Source of the DNA: Pogona vitticeps
Lineage: Eukaryota; Chordata; Lepidosauria; Squamata; Agamidae
Direction: 5' to 3'
Assembly (NCBI RefSeq): GCF_051106095.1
Contig: NC_135783.1
Location: 307,658,322 to 307,722,321, forward strand
DNA: 64,000 nucleotides
Position numbers and translations under genes: made by a program
The notes under the pieces: model-generated
What the model saw: the letters and a program-made list of their open reading frames with translations, nothing else
Databases searched by the model: none
Told to the model about the DNA's origin: nothing
In this document: piece by piece, positions 47,196 through 56,010 of the stretch
How positions within the stretch are numbered: the first letter of the stretch is position 1
Layout of the letters: every line of letters starts with the position of its first letter

Positions 47196-47715
47196 CAGGA
47201 GTCAGGGAACTTTTTTACCTTTTACCCCCCCCCCCAAATTTATATACGTTGACATTACCCCCCCCCTTGGCTCTCGCCGTCCGTGGCCGACCCCTCCACC
47301 ACTGTGCTCAGCCGGGACCTGTGGCCACCGCCTGGGCAGCCAGTCTGGAGCTGCCACACCGCTGGGAAAGCGCATCCTTGGCAAGGGGAAGCAGGCACCG
47401 CAGGGTGCATGAGCTCAGGTGAGGCGGGGTGGGAAGGGGGTCTCCTCATCAGTGCACTGGGTGGGTGGGTGCAAGCAGAAAGGAGAGACCCGGCCAGGGC
47501 TCAGCTGCGCAAAGAGTCCAGCTGGCCTGGTACGCCATCCTCCCCCCCACTTTGAAGGTGAGGAGGTCAGGCGGATGCCCTGTGCAGTTCCTCACCAGGG
47601 CTCTCTCTCCCCGCGACAGAATACCCGCCTACACACAGCATTGTTGGAAATAAAATGCCTGGGGGTAAAATGCCTGCCGCGACTGCCCTCATTACCCCCA
47701 GGATTTCATTTTTAC
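47196..47715. mobile_element. GC-rich stretch with a hAT-like left end (tentative)
   Basis: It starts CAGGAGTCAGGGAACTTTTT, which resembles hAT-type termini, followed by poly-C runs at 47226-47236 and 47261-47269. The GC-rich interior ends with reversed-looking text (GGGGGTAAAATGCCTGCC; CATTACCCCCAGGATTTC). No clean inverted end or 8-bp duplication was found. A 5'-truncated BovB copy begins exactly where it stops, so its right end may have been lost. Confidence 0.3.
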
Positions 47716-49376
47716 CTAATAGAGTTTTGTCAAGAGAACAAGCTGCTCATCACAAACACTCTTTTCCAACAACACAAGAAGTGACTCTACACATGGGCAT
47801 CACCAGATGGGCAAAACGGAAATCAGACTGATTATGTTCTCTGCAGCCAAAGATGGAGAAGCTCTATACAGTCAGCAAAAACAAGACCTGGAACTGATTG
47901 TGGCTCTGATCATCAGCTTCTTATAGCAAAACTCAAGCTTAAACTGGAGAGTGAAGTCAGGTGGGCCTGAGAAAGCCTGGCTAACAACAAGGCCAGTGGA
48001 GGTGATGGCAGTTGAACTATTTAAAATCTTAAAGGATGAGGCTGTTAAGGTGTTAAGGTGCTACACTCAATATGCCAGCAAGTTTGGAAAACTCAGTAAA
48101 GGCCAGAGAGTTGGAAAAGATCAGTCTATATCCCAATCCCAAAGAAGGGCAGTGCCAAAGAATGCTCCAACTACCTTACAATTGCACTCATTTCACACGC
48201 TAGCAAGGTTATTTTTAAAATCCTCCAAGGTAGGCTTCAGCAGTACGTGGACTGAGAACTCCCAGAAGTACAAGCTGGATTCTGAAGGGGCAGAGGAACT
48301 AGAGACCAAATTGCTAACATGCGCTGCATTATGGAGAAAGCCAGAGAGTTCCAGAAGAACATCAACTTCTGCTTTATTGACTATGCAAAATCCTGAGAAA
48401 TCTATATGTGAGACAGGAAGCAACAGTTAGAACAACTGGTTGGTTCAAAATTGGGAAAGGAGTATGACAAGGCTGTATATTGTCTCCCTACTTATTTAAC
48501 TTATATGCAGAATGCAGCCTGCAAAAGGCTAGACTGGAGGAATCCCAAGCCGTAATTAAGACTGCCAGAAGAAATATCAACAACCTCAGATATGCAGATG
48601 ACACCACCGTGATGGCAGAAAATGAGGAGAAATTAAAGAACCTCATAATGAGGGTGAAAGAGGAGAGCGCCAAAAATGGTTTGAAGCTCAGCATCAAAAA
48701 CTAATATCATGCAACTAAAGATCATGGTCCCATCACCTCCTGGCTAATCAAACGGGAAGAAGTGGAGGCAGTGACAGATTTTTCTCTCTTGGCCTCCATG
48801 ATCACTGCAATTGGTGACAGCAGACATGAAATTAAAAGATGCCTGCTTCTTGGGAGGAAAGTAATGAGAAACCTAGACAGCATCTTAAAAAGCAGAGACA
48901 TCACCTTGCTGACGAAGGTCTGCATAGTCAAAGCTATGGTTTTTCCAGTAGCAATGTACTGAAATGAGAGTTGAACCATAAAGAAGACTGACTGCCGAAG
49001 AATTGATGCCTTTGAATTGTGGTGCTGGAAGAGGCTCTTGAGAGTCCCCTGGACAGCAGAGAGAAAATACCTAACCACTTTGAAGGAAATCAACCCTGAG
49101 TGCTCACTGGAACGACAGATCTTGAAGCTGAGGCTCCAATACTTTGGCCATATCATGAGAAGAGAAGACTCCTTGGAAAAGACATTGATGTTAGGAAAGT
49201 GTGAAGGCAAGAGGAGAAGGGGACGACAGAGGATGAGATGGTTGCACGGTGTCATCGAAGCTACCAACATGAATTTGACACAACTCCGGGAGGCAGTGGA
49301 AGACAGGACGGCCTGGCGTGCTCTGGTCCATGGGGTCACGAAGAGTCGGACACGACTTGGCAACTAAACAATAACA
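47716..49376 (+). mobile_element. RTE-BovB LINE, 5'-truncated with internal deletions
   Basis: The copy starts in the endonuclease (TAATAGAGTTTTGTCAAGAG), continues to GSDHQLLIAKLKLKL, then jumps to ESEVRWA and the RT start, losing about 0.5 kb. A second loss removes the segment after CFIDYAK (motif A region). Beyond this it has NLRYADDTTVMAENEEKLKN (catalytic region), the post-RT region that is deleted in other copies, and a complete 3' part: LRVPWTAERKYLTTLKEINP, LRLQYFGHIMRREDSLEKTL, HGVTKSRTRLGN. The tail is GGCAACTAAACAATAACAAA. The young gypsy element is inserted about 17 bp beyond this tail. Confidence 0.92.
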
Positions 49377-49393
49377 AAAACATGGATGACATG

Positions 49394-49902
49394 TGTTACA
49401 TACAGCACTGATGTTACCTGTCTGTCATGGGTTTGGAGGGAAAGTTCCATCCTATGGGGAGTGGAAGGCGGGACATCAGGAGGAGGGGCTGTACTGTATA
49501 AATATGTGATGCGTGTGTGGTGAAAAAGCAGACGAAGCAGCAGCTGGGAAGAAGGAGTTGGTGTGGGAGTCTGTGTGTCAGACAGGGTACTACTGTGTGT
49601 CAGAGTACCAACCTGATAGGTTCAGGTGTCTGTTGGTTAGCCAGAACTGATAGGTTCAGGGTCTGTGCTTTCAGTTAAGGTTCTGTGTGAACCAAACTGT
49701 ATGTATGTCTGAGTGAATCTAAGCCACGTTACTTTATCCTATTCACCTGATTGTTTTATTTTCCCTGTTTGTATTTAAAATAAACCTTATTCTTTTATTG
49801 TTTAAAAATCCATCCCTGGTCTGTGTGACTTCTTATAGGGAATGGTTGGTGGCAGCTTAGTGTAACTGTGTGGCAGATCCCGGTAGGTCTGGGTTTGTCA
49901 CA
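49394..49902 (+). repeat. Gypsy 5' LTR
   Basis: 509 bp, TG...CA bounded. It contains a TATA-like word (TGTATAAATATG at about 49496) and AAATAAACC (about 49780) that could act as promoter and polyadenylation signals. Confidence 0.95.
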
Positions 49903-50339
49903 TTGATTGGTGTCCAGCGTGTGGGATACGACTGGTCCAGTTGTCCAGTGGTCCAGCAAAGCCTTGGCAGGTGTGCCCAGAGCAAGGGGGGTCTAGTCAG
50001 GGACAGTCTGAGGCGCGTAGGTAATCTTCTAGGTGTACCTCACGGGGAGGTGCGCTAGTAGAAGAACGTGCCAACTGGGGAGACTTAGATTAAGGTGCTC
50101 TGAGGCAGCCTAGTTTTGGCGGGAAAAAGCTGAGGCAAAACTGCATAGTAACAGTGATCTAGCCTGCCAGCTGAGAGGCCCAGCAGAGGGGGGTAGGCTC
50201 TGACTCGATACTGTTGCAAGTTAGTGCTGAAGAACAGCAGCAATCTCTATAGGAAAGCTGGTTCTGAGGCAAGAGGAAAAAAGTGGTCGTTTTATTTTGA
50301 GGCTTGACTTTTTAAAGCAGCCTGTTCTGAGGGGGGATT
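49903..50339 (+). other. Gypsy 5' leader with primer-site region
   Basis: The text right after the LTR, TTGATTGGTGTCCAGCGTG, lies where the tRNA primer site should be. TGGTGTCC is plausible as a tRNA 3'-end complement, with partial likeness to tRNA-Lys, but I could not assign the primer. The rest is untranslated leader. Confidence 0.55.
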
Positions 50340-53300
50340 ATGCCCTTGACTCGAAGCAAAGTAGCAGACATGAGTGAAGTGAAAGACCCCCAGATTGACC
50401 AAGGTTCTGAGGAGGAATTTGGCTCAGTGCAAGGTGACAGCACAGGAGAGCAAGACCCAGAACTCAGAAAATTGCTCATAGCCCAACAGCATGAACTGAG
50501 GATGAGGCAATTTGAAGTGGAGGAAAGGTTAGAGAGAGAAAAAATGGAGGAAAGGGAAAGAGAGAAACAGCGGCAATTTGAAATGGAGGAAAGGGAAAGA
50601 GAGAGACAGAGACAATTTGAATTGGCATTGGAGAGAGAGAAAATGGCGTTTGAATTAAAAAAACTGGAACTGATGAACCAGAACAATAATAATAATAGGG
50701 ATTCTGAGGGAGGCCAACTGTCTAAAGCTGACCTGAAGAAATTCCCTGTGTACCACAAGGGAGATTGTCCTGAGGTGTTCTTTTCCTTAGTGGAAAGAGC
50801 GTTTGTGGACTTCTCAGTGAGGGAAACTGAGAAGATGACCATCATGCGGTCTTTAATCAGTGGTAGCCTGGCTGAGGTTTATGCCGAGATGCCTGAGGAA
50901 CTGATGAAAGATTTTGCAGAGTTTAAAAAACTGGTGTTTGCCAGACATGGGATAAATGCAGAGCAGCTGAGACAAAGATTCAGGTCCCTAACCAAGAAGC
51001 CAGAGCAGACTTTTACCCAAGTGGGGGCCCAATTGGTGAGGCTGCTTGAGAAATGGCTATCGCAGGAGGGAACAGAGACCTATGAGCAGCTTAAAGATTT
51101 GATAGCACTGGAACAGTTCTATTCAGTCCTGCATGGGGAATTGAAATTCCAGGTGAGGGAAAGGAAACCAAAATCTGTGGGGGAAGCCGCGGAGATCGCG
51201 GATTTTATTTCCCAAATAAGAAAGCCCTTGGGTGAGGGGAAATCTGTAGGTAAACCCAAAGAAACCTACAGCAAGTACTCTCAGGGACCAGGGAAAAGCC
51301 AGCAAGGGGGAGGGGCCCATGGTGAAGGGAAGCCCTCAGACATGAAACAAAGACCTCAGATTTTGGAGGGAAAACCCAAACAAGAGGAGAGAGAATCAAA
51401 ATACACCCGAAAATGTTATTTCTGTCAGGGAAAGGGTCATCTAATCTCAGATTGTGAGAAATTAAAGCAGCTAAAAGGAATGGTGCCTCAGAATTCTAGT
51501 GGGACCAAGCCAAAAGCTGTGTTCTGTGTCCAGAAAGAGCAAGGCTCAGGGTCACAGAGGGAGCCTGTTGCCATGGCTACTCAGTCTGGAACAGCTACCT
51601 ATGCTGAGCAAGCTGAGGAAAATGGTCCTCTTGTGGAGGTAAAGCGCTGCTTGCTGATAAAAACAGATTCTCAGTTGTTTGAGACAGCCGGGGTGGACGT
51701 AGGAATACTTGACCGTCAGTATAGGGGGCTGCGGGACACTTGTTCCCAGGTAACCCTGTGCCATCCAGATATCATCCCTAGGGAGTTTATAATCCCAAAT
51801 GAGAGCATAAAGGTGGCAGGGATTGAGGGGCAGGTAATCTCTCTGCCAGTAGCAGAGGTACCTGTCAACTTTCAAGGCTGGAGGGGAGATTGGCGGCTAG
51901 CGATTTCATCGACTCTGCCAGCAGCCGTGCTCGTGGGAAATGACCTGGCTGAACATGTGAAACGGGTGCTAGTGATTACACGCTCACAAGCCACCACGGG
52001 GACAGTTCAGGGGGGTAATGATGAGCCAGAGACGGAAGCAGAGGGGAGTTCAGAAGCTGTGGTGGAAACCTTAACCACAGACAGCAGATTTGGACAGGAG
52101 CAAAAGGCAGACGCCACTCTCCAAAAGTGTTTTGAACAGGTGACTGACGCCCAACTAACACCTGAAACCCCAGTGAGATTTCTGGAGAAAAAGGGGATTT
52201 TATATAGAGAGACCCTGAGGAATATCTCAAAAGGGGGAGATGGGATCAGAAGTCAGCTGGTGGTACCTGAAAAGTATCGCCCCATTATCTTACAAAGGGG
52301 TCACTCTGACATGTTTGCTGCGCACTTAGGAGTGAACAAAACACAACAGAGAATCACACAGAATTTCTACTGGCCTGACATAGGGAAGCAGATCAGGGAG
52401 TTCTGTAAACAATGTGATGTGTGTCAAAGGCAGGGGAATAACCGCGACAGGACCAAAGCAAAGTTGTGCCCTTTGCCTGTGATTGACACTCCTTTCAAAT
52501 GCATAGGGGTGGATATTGTGGGACCTTTGCCCAAGGCCACAAAGAGGGGGAACAGGTTCATCCTAACAATTGTGGACCATGCCACAAGGTATCCTGAAGC
52601 CATACCCTTGACTAACATTGAAACTAACACAGTGGCCGATGCTTTGGTGGGGTACATGTCCAGGATGGGATTTGCCTCAGAGATAATCACAGATTTGGGA
52701 GCATCGTTCACATCAAAGCTCATGAAACGCTTATGGCAAATCTGTGGAATTAAGCACAAGGAAACCACTGCTTATCATCCGGAAAGTAATGGGTTAACTG
52801 AGAAGTTCAATGGGACTCTAATGCGCATGATTAGGGCTTACTTGGCAGAGAATCCAAACAATTGGGACCAGAAGCTGCAATCCCTTTTGTTTGCTTATCG
52901 ATCAGTGCCACAAGCCAGTACCGGGTTCAGTCCATTTGAACTTTTATTTGGGAGAAGGGTGAAAGGGCCCCTTGATTTGATCAAACAAAATTGGGAGCAG
53001 ATCACCCAGGATGACCCACAAGACGTTGTGACTTACATAGACACCTTGATGAATGACCTAAGGAAAAATCTAGAGCTGGCAGCAGAAAACCTGCAAGCTC
53101 AGAAGGTCAAACAGAAAACATGGTATGACCACAAAGCTAGAGAGAGGCACTTTGATCCAGGGGAGGAAGTGCTTTGGCTTAGGCCCTGCAGAGAGAATAA
53201 ACTGCAGCTCAAATGGGCAGGACCATATAGGGTCATTTCCAAGATGTCAGACCTGAACTACCTAATAGAGCAGGAGGAGAACCAAGCAAGGAGGGTGGTT

Positions 53301-54836
53301 CATGTGAATGCCCTAAAACCCTACTACAGAGGGGAACAGAGGGTTTTATTTGCTATAAAAGCAGCTGAGAGTGAGGAAGCGGAATTACCCTTCTGGGAGG
53401 GTAGAGGGGAAGTAAAATACAACCCAGAGGAGGTAAAGATCAGTCCTGCACTCACCCAAGACCAGCAGCAAGAACTAAAAATGCTGCTTGGTAAATATCA
53501 GCAGGTGTTTTCCAACAAGCCGGGGATAGTGAAGGGAGTGATGCATCGGATCCACACAGGGGATGCACCCCCGCAGGCAGTATCCCCATACCGAGTAACG
53601 GGACCCTATAGGGACAAGGTGCGGAAGGAGCTGGACGAAATGCTGAGGGAGAACATAATCGTCCCCTCTTCTAGTCCTTGGTCCTCTCCGATAGTCCTTG
53701 TGGACAAGCCTGATGGGAGCATTAGGTTTTGTGTTGATTACAGGAAATTAAACCGTGTAACCACTCCTGATGCCTACCCAATGCCCAGGCTAGACAACCT
53801 GATTGAAACCATAGGGGGTTGTCGGTTCATCTCATCATTGGACCTGGTAAAGGGATATTGGCAATTAAGAATTGATCCCAGGGATCAAGAAAAGACTGCC
53901 TTTTGCAGCCCTTTTGGTCTCTATGAGTTTCGAGTCCTGAGCTTTGGTCTCAGAAATGCACCAGCCACATTCCAAAGGCTGATGGACCAGACCTTGGCAG
54001 GGCTCAGTGACTTTACAGTGGCCTACATTGACGACATAGGGATCTTCAGTAATACCTGGGAAGATCACCTGATACACCTGGAGTTAGTGCTGCAGAGGTT
54101 AAGTGCAGCAGGGCTAACAGTAAAGGCCAGCAAGTGTCAGCTGGGTAGCCCAGAAATAAAATACTTGGGTCACATGGTAGGGGGAGGAGTGATAAAACCC
54201 CTGGAGGCCAAAATAGAAGCAGTTCGTGATTGGCCTAGACCCAACACCAAGAAAAAAGTCAAATCATTTCTTGGGTTGGTGGGCTACTACAGAAAATTCA
54301 TCCCGAGGTTTAGCGAGATTGCGGCTCCGCTGACCGATCTGACGAGGAAGAAGGCTGATGACCGCATCCCGTGGACCAGCGACTGTGAGGCGGCGTTCCA
54401 GAGGTTGAAGGAGGCGTTAATCAACTATCCTGTCCTGCGTGCTCCAGACTTCGACCGGGAGTTCATCATCTACACCGATGCGTCTAACAGCGGGGTAGGA
54501 GCAGTTCTGTGCCAGGAGGATGAGAATGGTGACCAGCATCCAGTGTCCTACCTGAGTAGGAAACTTCAAAAAGGTGAGAGACATTTGGCAACCGTGGAGA
54601 AGGAGTGTTTGGCCATAGTCTACGCGATCCAGAAGGCCAAGCCTTACATCTGGGGAAGACATTTTGTTCTGTGTACTGACCATTCGCCATTGCAATGGTT
54701 AAAGACAATGAAAAGCCACAATAGCAAACTTATGAGGTGGGCTTTAAACCTACAGGACTATGACTTTGAAGTGAAGGTGGTCAGAGGGTCAGTGAACTGT
54801 GTTGCTGACGCCTTATCAAGAAGACCTGAAGAATGA
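50340..54836 (+). CDS. Gag-Pol polyprotein of the Gmr1-type gypsy element
   Basis: A single 1498-residue frame. Parts in order are a charged, probably coiled-coil N-terminal region (about residues 50-115, repeats of RQFEMEERERE type); a capsid region with a SCAN-like C-terminal part (about 205-296, with RQRFR, LEQFYSVL and VRERKPKSVGEAAEIADFI); a zinc knuckle (about 359-372); a protease-like region (about 440-550); an integrase (zinc-binding part about 650-700, catalytic core about 715-870, GPY-type module about 955-985); a reverse transcriptase (about 1065-1300); and an RNase H (about 1365-1498). Gag and Pol share one frame, which some gypsy lineages are known to do. As a mobile-element protein it has no known host role. 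Known family biology places assembly in cytoplasmic particles and integration in the nucleus. Confidence 0.93.
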   Translation: MPLTRSKVADMSEVKDPQIDQGSEEEFGSVQGDSTGEQDPELRKLLIAQQHELRMRQFEVEERLEREKMEEREREKQRQFEMEERERERQRQFELALEREKMAFELKKLELMNQNNNNNRDSEGGQLSKADLKKFPVYHKGDCPEVFFSLVERAFVDFSVRETEKMTIMRSLISGSLAEVYAEMPEELMKDFAEFKKLVFARHGINAEQLRQRFRSLTKKPEQTFTQVGAQLVRLLEKWLSQEGTETYEQLKDLIALEQFYSVLHGELKFQVRERKPKSVGEAAEIADFISQIRKPLGEGKSVGKPKETYSKYSQGPGKSQQGGGAHGEGKPSDMKQRPQILEGKPKQEERESKYTRKCYFCQGKGHLISDCEKLKQLKGMVPQNSSGTKPKAVFCVQKEQGSGSQREPVAMATQSGTATYAEQAEENGPLVEVKRCLLIKTDSQLFETAGVDVGILDRQYRGLRDTCSQVTLCHPDIIPREFIIPNESIKVAGIEGQVISLPVAEVPVNFQGWRGDWRLAISSTLPAAVLVGNDLAEHVKRVLVITRSQATTGTVQGGNDEPETEAEGSSEAVVETLTTDSRFGQEQKADATLQKCFEQVTDAQLTPETPVRFLEKKGILYRETLRNISKGGDGIRSQLVVPEKYRPIILQRGHSDMFAAHLGVNKTQQRITQNFYWPDIGKQIREFCKQCDVCQRQGNNRDRTKAKLCPLPVIDTPFKCIGVDIVGPLPKATKRGNRFILTIVDHATRYPEAIPLTNIETNTVADALVGYMSRMGFASEIITDLGASFTSKLMKRLWQICGIKHKETTAYHPESNGLTEKFNGTLMRMIRAYLAENPNNWDQKLQSLLFAYRSVPQASTGFSPFELLFGRRVKGPLDLIKQNWEQITQDDPQDVVTYIDTLMNDLRKNLELAAENLQAQKVKQKTWYDHKARERHFDPGEEVLWLRPCRENKLQLKWAGPYRVISKMSDLNYLIEQEENQARRVVHVNALKPYYRGEQRVLFAIKAAESEEAELPFWEGRGEVKYNPEEVKISPALTQDQQQELKMLLGKYQQVFSNKPGIVKGVMHRIHTGDAPPQAVSPYRVTGPYRDKVRKELDEMLRENIIVPSSSPWSSPIVLVDKPDGSIRFCVDYRKLNRVTTPDAYPMPRLDNLIETIGGCRFISSLDLVKGYWQLRIDPRDQEKTAFCSPFGLYEFRVLSFGLRNAPATFQRLMDQTLAGLSDFTVAYIDDIGIFSNTWEDHLIHLELVLQRLSAAGLTVKASKCQLGSPEIKYLGHMVGGGVIKPLEAKIEAVRDWPRPNTKKKVKSFLGLVGYYRKFIPRFSEIAAPLTDLTRKKADDRIPWTSDCEAAFQRLKEALINYPVLRAPDFDREFIIYTDASNSGVGAVLCQEDENGDQHPVSYLSRKLQKGERHLATVEKECLAIVYAIQKAKPYIWGRHFVLCTDHSPLQWLKTMKSHNSKLMRWALNLQDYDFEVKVVRGSVNCVADALSRRPEE

Positions 54837-55108
54837 AGACGGCGAAAGAACATGGACTATGTGTATATAATGCTGATAAAAAGTAAAGTGTACCTGGTTT
54901 TGAATTTGGTTTGTATTAAGAAAGGTAAATTGATGTACTGTATATGGTAAAATGTTTAAATGCATATTTGCTATGGTTAACTTGGAGTGTAAGTATGAGT
55001 AAGTATAATATGGTATGTATAACTGTTTTTGTGTATTTTATACAGGTTGTTTTTTGGTGAAAAGCACCTTAGCTTTCCCCCTACAAAACAACTTTTAAAG
55101 AGGGGAGG

Positions 55109-55617
55109 TGTTACATACAGCACTGATGTTACCTGTCTGTCATGGGTTTGGAGGGAAAGTTCCATCCTATGGGGAGTGGAAGGCGGGACATCAGGAGGAG
55201 GGGCTGTACTGTATAAATATGTGATGCGTGTGTGGTGAAAAAGCAGACGAAGCAGCAGCTGGGAAGAAGGAGTTGGTGTGGGAGTCTGTGTGTCAGACAG
55301 GGTACTACTGTGTGTCAGAGTACCAACCTGATAGGTTCAGGTGTCTGTTGGTTAGCCAGAACTGATAGGTTCAGGGTCTGTGCTTTCAGTTAAGGTTCTG
55401 TGTGAACCAAACTGTATGTATGTCTGAGTGAATCTAAGCCACGTTACTTTATCCTATTCACCTGATTGTTTTATTTTCCCTGTTTGTATTTAAAATAAAC
55501 CTTATTCTTTTATTGTTTAAAAATCCATCCCTGGTCTGTGTGACTTCTTATAGGGAATGGTTGGTGGCAGCTTAGTGTAACTGTGTGGCAGATCCCGGTA
55601 GGTCTGGGTTTGTCACA
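55109..55617 (+). repeat. Gypsy 3' LTR
   Basis: 509 bp, apparently identical to 49394-49902. It is followed by ACATG, the right copy of the target duplication. Confidence 0.95.
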
Positions 55618-55669
55618 ACATGGTGGCTAATTAAAGATAATTAATGAGATGTCTGGTCACTTGCAAAAA

Positions 55670-56010
55670 GGGACGTGGTGGCACTGCGGGTTAAACCTCT
55701 GAAGCCTCTGTGCTGCAAGGTCAGCAGACCTGCATTCATAAGATCGAATCCACACAACGGAATGAGCCCCCGTCACTTGTCCCAGCTCCTGCCAACCTAG
55801 CAGTTCGAAAGCATGCAAAATGCAAGTATATAAATAGGTACCACTTCGGTGGGAAGGTGTTCCGTGTCTAGATATGCTGGCCACATGACCACGGAGCATT
55901 GTCTGAATACAAATGCTAGCTCTATGGATTGGTAACGGAGATGAGCACAGCCGCCTAGAGTCAGACACAACTGGACAAATTGTCAAGGGGAACCTTTACC
56001 TTTTTTTACC
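55670..56010 (+). mobile_element. Sauria-type tRNA-derived SINE, nearly full length
   Basis: The head is tRNA-like, with GTGGCACTGCGGGTTAAACC (A-box region) and AGATCGAATCC at 55741-55751 (B box). A body includes CCAGCTCCTGCCAACCTAGC and GCTGGCCACATGACCACGGA. It then has a LINE-like tail CTAGAGTCAGACACAACTGG, then GTCAAGGGGAACCTTTACCT. The AGTCAGACACAACT segment resembles the BovB 3' end, which fits the known dependence of Sauria SINEs on BovB machinery. It is transcribed by RNA polymerase III in the family at large. It lies 48 bp beyond the gypsy target duplication. Confidence 0.85.

Larger units (their letters stand above)
49394..55617 (+). mobile_element. Ty3/gypsy element, Gmr1-type, looks whole and young
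   Basis: It has two 509-bp LTRs (49394-49902 and 55109-55617) and the target duplication ACATG at 49389-49393 and 55618-55622. A leader (49903-50339) precedes one long gag-pol frame (50340-54836), and a purine tract (about 55097-55108) abuts the 3' LTR. The LTRs begin TGTTACATAC and end GTTTGTCACA and look identical by eye over their length, so the insertion is very recent. Domain order is capsid, zinc knuckle, protease-like region, integrase, then reverse transcriptase and RNase H. Integrase before reverse transcriptase is the order known for Gmr1-type gypsy elements and for copia, not for ordinary gypsy. No envelope-like frame is seen. It lies just beyond a BovB tail. Confidence 0.95.

Noticed and set aside
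46759-47784. Several overlapping frames of 60-120 aa
   Set aside because: GC-rich DNA has few stops, and the frames show no motifs and overlap on both strands.
52424-52768. Minus-strand frames inside the gypsy polyprotein
   Set aside because: They are shadows of the sense frame and show no family motif.
49394-55617. That the identical LTRs reflect an assembly duplication
   Set aside because: The two copies bound a full internal region and are flanked by the same 5-bp duplication with different outer sequence, as a real insertion predicts.
55680-55760. A possible tRNA gene
   Set aside because: It is the tRNA-derived head of a SINE. The stems are decayed and it continues into SINE body and tail.
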